Shown here piece by piece: positions 5,870 to 10,345 of a stretch of 10,345 bases of DNA (position 1 is its first letter; every line of letters starts with the position of its first letter). The DNA is taken from positions 40,001 to 50,345 of the forward strand of contig JABUQX010078516.1 of the NCBI GenBank assembly GCA_015478945.1, written 5' to 3'. A program made the translations under genes and the position numbers. Source of the stretch: Trachelipus rathkii. Its lineage: Eukaryota > Arthropoda > Malacostraca > Isopoda > Trachelipodidae. The notes beneath the pieces are model-generated. The model searched no databases, was not told the origin of the DNA, and saw only the letters and a list, made by a program, of their open reading frames with translations.

Positions 5870-8030
5870 TGTTTTGTTAACAAAGTTTTCACACTTAAGC
5901 AGCAGTAAAAGTACCAAACATAGCATACCAAATTCCGTTAACCTAATTCCGCACTTTGTCAAGCATATCTCTAACATAACAATGTTAAATTTAATATATT
6001 AACATGGTAATTATTTAACAAAATTATCACAACAATGGTTAATTATCATAAACTGACAACGAGAATACTCCTAACTAACAAAGTTTCCATATCAATAAAG
6101 CTAACATAGCATAACATGAAACTAAGAAAATAATGTACAGAGACAAACTAGCACATCTTAATCATGATAAGCTGTTTAACATATAACAAAAGTCCTGCAC
6201 TTAACATCAATAAAGTAACTAACATGCATGCCAAAACGTAACCTATTCATACTTTTTTTCAAGCGTATCTCTAACATTTAACGTTAATCTACAATGACAC
6301 AGTAGCATTTAGCAAAAAATGCCATAACATTGTCCGATTATCATACAGACCAACTATTGATTTAAGTCACATTTCGAGTATCATTTCGGGCTAAAAGATA
6401 ACATAAAAACAAGTTCTTATATACTAAAAGCATCGAATATATGCTAACGTAACATTTTGTTTCACATTAAATAAAGCTAACATAGCATATTCCTGGACTA
6501 AAAATATAATGTACAATGACAAAACCTAACACAACCTTAACGCACGACTAAACTGCTAACATTAACAGTTCCATACTTAACAACAGTAAAGTACCCAGCG
6601 CGGCATACAAAGCATAACCTATTCACATTTTTCATGCATATCTCTAACATATGTTAATTTTACATTAACACTATTGATTTACATTGCATTTCGAGTATCA
6701 TTTTAAATAAACATAGCGCAAAATGAGTTCTTTATATACTAACCAGCGAATATATGCTAACATACATGTTTTCATATTAATAAAGCTAACAAACATCATA
6801 TGAACTAGAAAATAATGTACAAACGACAAAACCTAACACAACCTACGCTCGAAATAAACTGTTAACATTTAACAAAGTTCCACAACTTTTACATCAGTAA
6901 AGTAGCCTAACATTGCATACAACGTAACCTATTCTACTTTTTTCCAAACATATCTCTTACATATGTAACGTTATTTACATTGACACAGTAATATTTGGCA
7001 AGAATTATCATAAACTTGTGTAATTATCATACAGACCAACGAATAAACTGTAAACATACAAAGTTTTATCCAAACATACATATAAAAATAAGTTCTTTGA
7101 AATAAAATATCATAGTAAATTGTAATAGTTTACTGAATTTAAAAAATCAGTAAATCAGTAAAAATCAAACCATCAAACCCTCCCTCCATGACCATTTGAT
7201 CTATTAATCTATTGAGTCATGTCACATTTCGAGGCATCATTTAGGAAAACATAACACAAAATAATTTCTCTAATACTAACCATCGAATATATGCTAACGT
7301 AACAACGTTTTACATTAATAAAGCTAACATAACATAACCTGAACTAAGAATATTATATACAACGACAAAACTAACACACCATAATGTAACAATAAAACTA
7401 CTAATTAACAATGTTTCCATACTTAACAAACAGTAAAGTACCTAACATAGCGTACAAAAAAACGTAACCTATTCACCACCTTTTTATCAACATATCTCTA
7501 TCATGATCAATGTTAAATTTTACACTACATCGTAACATTTTAACAAAAATTTAGCATAACCCCTGTCTAATTATCATACAGACAACGAATATAATGCTTA
7601 CGTAACAAATTTTTTACATCAACCTCGTCATATTTAACAAAAATTCATCATAACATCATCTAAATATCATAATCCCAACGAATATAGCAAACATAACAAA
7701 TTTTAACCAACATAACATAAAATAACAAATTTTATCCTGACATAACATAAAAATAAGTTCTTTGAATAAAATATCACAGTACAGCGTAATAGTTTACTGA
7801 TTTTTAAAACGGTAAATCTGTAAATCAGTTAATCAACCCATCCTTACAGTTCCCCTATCCATCCACCCACCCGCTTAATGATCTATTAAACTACTTGATT
7901 CAAGTCACATTTCGATAATCATTTTGGATAAACATAACATAATAAGTTCTTTTATATACTGAACCCTACGATATATGTTACGCAACAAATTTCAAATCAC
8001 CGTAGAACAGCGTGAATAAACTGTAAGCAC
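5870..8030 (+). repeat. Long-unit satellite array, left arm
   Basis: Diverged tandem copies share CATTTCGAGTATCATTTT (starts at 6370, 6687, 7225 and 7908), the end phrase TATCTCTAACAT (5967, 6267, 6639, 6951 and 7493), ATATATGCTAACGTAAC and CAGTAAAGTACCTAACATAG. The basic unit is about 300-370 bp. Longer versions of about 540-680 bp insert a module ending in CAGTAAATCAGTAAATCAAACC and TGATCTATTAATCTATTGA (7140-7220 and 7795-7890), which is the core of the short-unit satellite at 3540-4380. The two families are therefore one modular family. Reading frames across it are chance openings. Confidence 0.85.
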
Positions 8031-8040
8031 ATTAACAAAA

Positions 8041-8140
8041 GTAATAACAATCTCAAGCTTTAATTATAAACAAATTGATAGGTTTGGCAACATCAGCATC
8101 ATACAAAGTTGATTTGGCTAACACTGGTATGCACCAATTG
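8041..8140 (+). repeat. Promoter-flank-like block at the inner end of the left arm
   Basis: The block runs CTCAAGCTTTAATTATAAAC, AAATTGATAGGTTTGGCAAC, CATCATACAAA, GTTGATTTGGC and CACTGGTATGCACCAATTG. Its part 8066-8132 is homologous to 4880-4945 upstream of the TATA box. The mirrored copy lies at about 8348-8445. No TATA box follows here; the hairpin core follows instead. Confidence 0.75.
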
Positions 8141-8144
8141 ATAA

Positions 8145-8345
8145 TTCCCCAAGGGGATTGCGACCTTGAAGGTGTGAATCCACAGAATGGGGATCACCCC
8201 GAAGGGGTGTAAGCGGCATTACCCCTCCGAAGGAAGGGTAAGGCCTCAGCCCTTCGGGCTGAGGCCCAAAACCCGCTTACACCCCTTCGGGGTGATCTCC
8301 CCTTCTGTGGATTCACACCCTTCAAGGGGTGCATCCCCTTGGGTG
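8145..8345. repeat. GC-rich hairpin core at the palindrome apex
   Basis: About 200 bp much richer in G and C than their surroundings form nested and serial stems. Each arm contains its own small hairpin: CACCCC 8195-8200 with GGGGTG 8204-8209 (loop GAA), and CACCCC 8280-8285 with GGGGTG 8289-8294 (loop TTC). CCCCAAGGGG-like and CCCTTGAAGGG-like palindromes lie outside them. A frame across this core (8187-8390) is a by-product of the symmetry and is not a gene. Confidence 0.85.
8219..8266. repeat. Back-to-back twin hairpins in the spacer
   Basis: The 56-bp spacer holds two stem-loops with no gap between them. TTACCCCTCC 8219-8228 pairs with GGAAGGGTAA 8232-8241 (loop GAA, one C-A mismatch). 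GGCCTCAGCCC 8242-8252 pairs perfectly with GGGCTGAGGCC 8256-8266 (loop TTC). The spacer is therefore itself fully structured. Confidence 0.85.
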
Positions 8346-10345
8346 ATCATCAATTGGTGCATACAGTGTTGCCAAATCACCTTTGTATGATGCGATGTTG
8401 CCAACCTATCACATTGTTTATAGTAAAGCTTGAGATTGTTATACCTTGTTATAATGTCTACAGTTTATTCAAGCTTAATGTATGTCACTTTGTTGCGTAA
8501 CCATATATTCGTAGGTCAGTATATTAAGAAATTATTTATGTTATGTTTACTCCAAAATGATACCCAAACATATGACTGAGTCTCAATAGTTCAATAAGAT
8601 CATAAAGCGGTGGTGGAATTAGGGGAACTGTAAGGAATGGGTGGTTGATTTACTGATTTACAAGATTTACCGTTTTTAAAATCAGTAAACTTTTACGCTG
8701 TACTGTGATATTTTATTCATACAAAAGAATTTATTTTTATGTTATGTCAGGATAAACATTTTGTTATTTTATTTATTGATTTGTATAAACTTTGTTATGT
8801 TTGCTAATATATCCGTTGGGGATTATGATATTTAGAAATGATGTTATGATGAATTTTTTGTTAAATATGACGAGGTTGTGGTAAAAAAATTTGTTAGCGT
8901 TAGCTTTATATTCTGTTGTCTGTAAATGATGATTAGGACAGGGTTATCCTAAATTTTTTGTAAAATCAATATTGTTAGTGTAAAATTAACATTGATATGA
9001 TAGAGATATGCTTGAAAAAAAGGTGTGAATAGGTTAACGTTTTTGTACGCTGTGCTAGGTACTTTACTGTTGTTAAGTAATGAACTTTGCTTAATGTTAG
9101 TAGTTTATTCGTACATATGGTGTGTTAGGTTTGGTGTTGTACAGTTATATTCTTAGTTCAGTGTTATGTTATGTTAGCGTTTATTAATGTAGAAAACGTT
9201 GTTACGTTAGCATATATTCGATGTTAGTATATACAGAAATTATTTGTGTTACTTTTTATCCTAAATGATGCTCCGAAATGTGACATGACCAAATAGATTA
9301 ATAGATAAAAAGGTCATGGACGGGAGGGTAGGGAGGGTTTGATTTACTGATTTTCTGTTTTAAAATTCAGTAAAACTATTACAATTTACTAGAAATTTTA
9401 TTCAAAGAATTTATTTTTTAATGTTATGTTTGGATAAAAAACCTTGTTATGTTTACAGTTATTTGCTGGCTGTATGATAATAACACAAGGTTATGATAAT
9501 TTTTGTCAAATATTCTGGTCAATGTAAAATTAAACGTTAATGTGTTTAGAGATAATGTTTTGGAAAAGTATGAATAAGGTTTACGTTTTGTATGCAATGT
9601 TAGCTACTTTACTGATGTAAAGTGGTGGAACTTTGTTAATGTTAACGGTTTATTCGAACGTAAGTTGTGTTGGTTTGTCGTTGTAACATTATTTTCTTGT
9701 TATATGATGCTATTTTAGCTTTATTAATATGAAAACATTGGTATGTTAGCATATATTCGCTGGTTAGTATTAAAGAACTCAATTTTGTGTTATGTTTATT
9801 CAAAATGATACTCGAAATGCAATGTAAAATCAATAGTGTTAATGTAAAATTAACATTATGTAAAAGATATGCAAGAAAAATGTGGTTAATAGTTATGCTT
9901 TGTTATGCCGCGCTAGGTACTACTGTGTTAAAGATGGAACTTTGGTTAATGTTAGCAGTTTAGTCGTGCGTAAGGTGTGTTAGGTTTTGTCATTGTACAT
10001 TAATTTCTTAGTTCTGGTTGCTATGTTAGCTTTATTAGTGAAAACAATGTTACGTAGCATTATTTCGATGGTTAGTATATAAAGAAACTTGTTTTTATGT
10101 TATGTTTAGCCGTAATGATACTCGAATGTGACTTAAATCAATAGTTGGTCTGTATGATAATCGTAACAATGTTATGATGCATTTTTTTGCTAAATGTTAC
10201 TTTCAGTGTATGATTAACGTTAATATGTTAGAGATACGCTTGAAAAAAAAGTAAGAATTAGGTTACGTTTGCATGCATGTTAGTTACGTTTTTATTGATG
10301 GTTAAGTGCAGGACTTTTTGTATGTTAACAGGCTTATTCATGCTA
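8346..10345 (-). repeat. Long-unit satellite array, right arm (inverted)
   Basis: This is the reverse complement of the left arm, in exact mirror order: promoter-flank-like block (to about 8445), then satellite units with GATACTCGAAATG landmarks, and the short-satellite module twice (about 8590-8690 and 9285-9370). I see no gene. A minus-strand frame at 9642-9833 is a chance opening in repeat DNA. The array continues past the window. Confidence 0.88.

Larger units (their letters stand above)
6166..10345. repeat. Giant imperfect palindrome, arms of at least 2.05 kb
   Basis: The left arm 6166-8216 and right arm 8273-10345 are inverted copies around a 56-bp spacer. CATTTCGA landmarks at 7908, 7225, 6687 and 6370 are mirrored near 8570, 9275, 9812 and 10125, giving midpoints within about 10 bp of 8245. 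The outermost part is still paired: 6190-6280 matches the reverse complement of about 10215-10310, including GTCCTGCACTTAAC and CATGCATGC. The right arm is cut by the window edge. The arms differ by frequent 1-2 base indels and some substitutions, more in the AT-rich parts than at the apex. Confidence 0.93.

Noticed and set aside
5759..5977. 72-codon open frame on the minus strand
   Set aside because: It straddles the end of the gene block and the satellite, and it is antisense to the supported gene. It shows no domain or splice context.
3540..8140. CRISPR array
   Set aside because: The repeats are hundreds of base pairs long, diverged and without unique spacers of regular size, so they are satellite DNA.
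8187..8390. 67-codon open frame across the apex
   Set aside because: It reads through the symmetric hairpin core, so its Pro/Gly/Arg-rich sequence reflects the palindromes.
9642..9833. 63-codon open frame on the minus strand
   Set aside because: It lies wholly in satellite DNA, and the mirrored left-arm copy does not keep it open.
1..10345. tRNA, rRNA or other classical RNA genes
   Set aside because: I looked for cloverleaf patterns, internal promoter boxes and rRNA-like conserved stretches on both strands and saw none I could support.

Overview
The window looks like intergenic or heterochromatic DNA from a eukaryote. The evidence is two GT-AG introns with GTATGT/GTAAGC donors and TTCCAG acceptors, a TATA-box promoter, a decayed non-LTR retrotransposon reverse transcriptase, long (TA)n, (CT)n and (CA)n microsatellites, and kilobases of diverged satellite repeats. 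The retrotransposon remnant and microsatellite mix would fit an arthropod, perhaps a crustacean, but this is a guess. Many homopolymer-type length differences between repeat copies suggest real divergence, uncorrected long-read error, or both.

Layout. 1-1200: AT-rich DNA ending in a frameshifted reverse-transcriptase remnant (about 540-1100) and a CT tract. 1213-1470: TA-rich microsatellite. 1480-2830: an island of short, often GC-rich hairpins, a GGAGTC hexamer repeat and a purine tract, with no credible protein. 2940-3535: T-rich low-complexity DNA. 3540-4380: a short-unit satellite (about 125-150 bp) with an internal GATCTATT octamer repeat. 4388-4660: one copy of a longer satellite unit, then a CA tract. 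4780-5870: the only convincing gene-like block, with a TATA promoter, a spliced 5' leader and the start of a basic protein whose ATG is the last three bases of exon 2. 5870-8030: long-unit satellite copies in the same orientation as the 4388 copy. 8041-8140: a promoter-flank-like block. 8145-8345: a GC-rich, hairpin-dense core. 8346-10345: the same blocks again in reverse order and orientation.

The main object is a very large imperfect palindrome with arms of at least about 2.05 kb, centred near 8245 and still open at the right edge of the window. The inner ends of its arms carry a block homologous to the sequence just upstream of the gene's TATA box. The order satellite, upstream block, X therefore occurs both at the gene (X = gene) and at the palindrome (X = hairpin core). 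This suggests an amplified, rearranged repeat family that includes a gene 5' end. A fold-back sequencing or assembly artefact must be excluded first.
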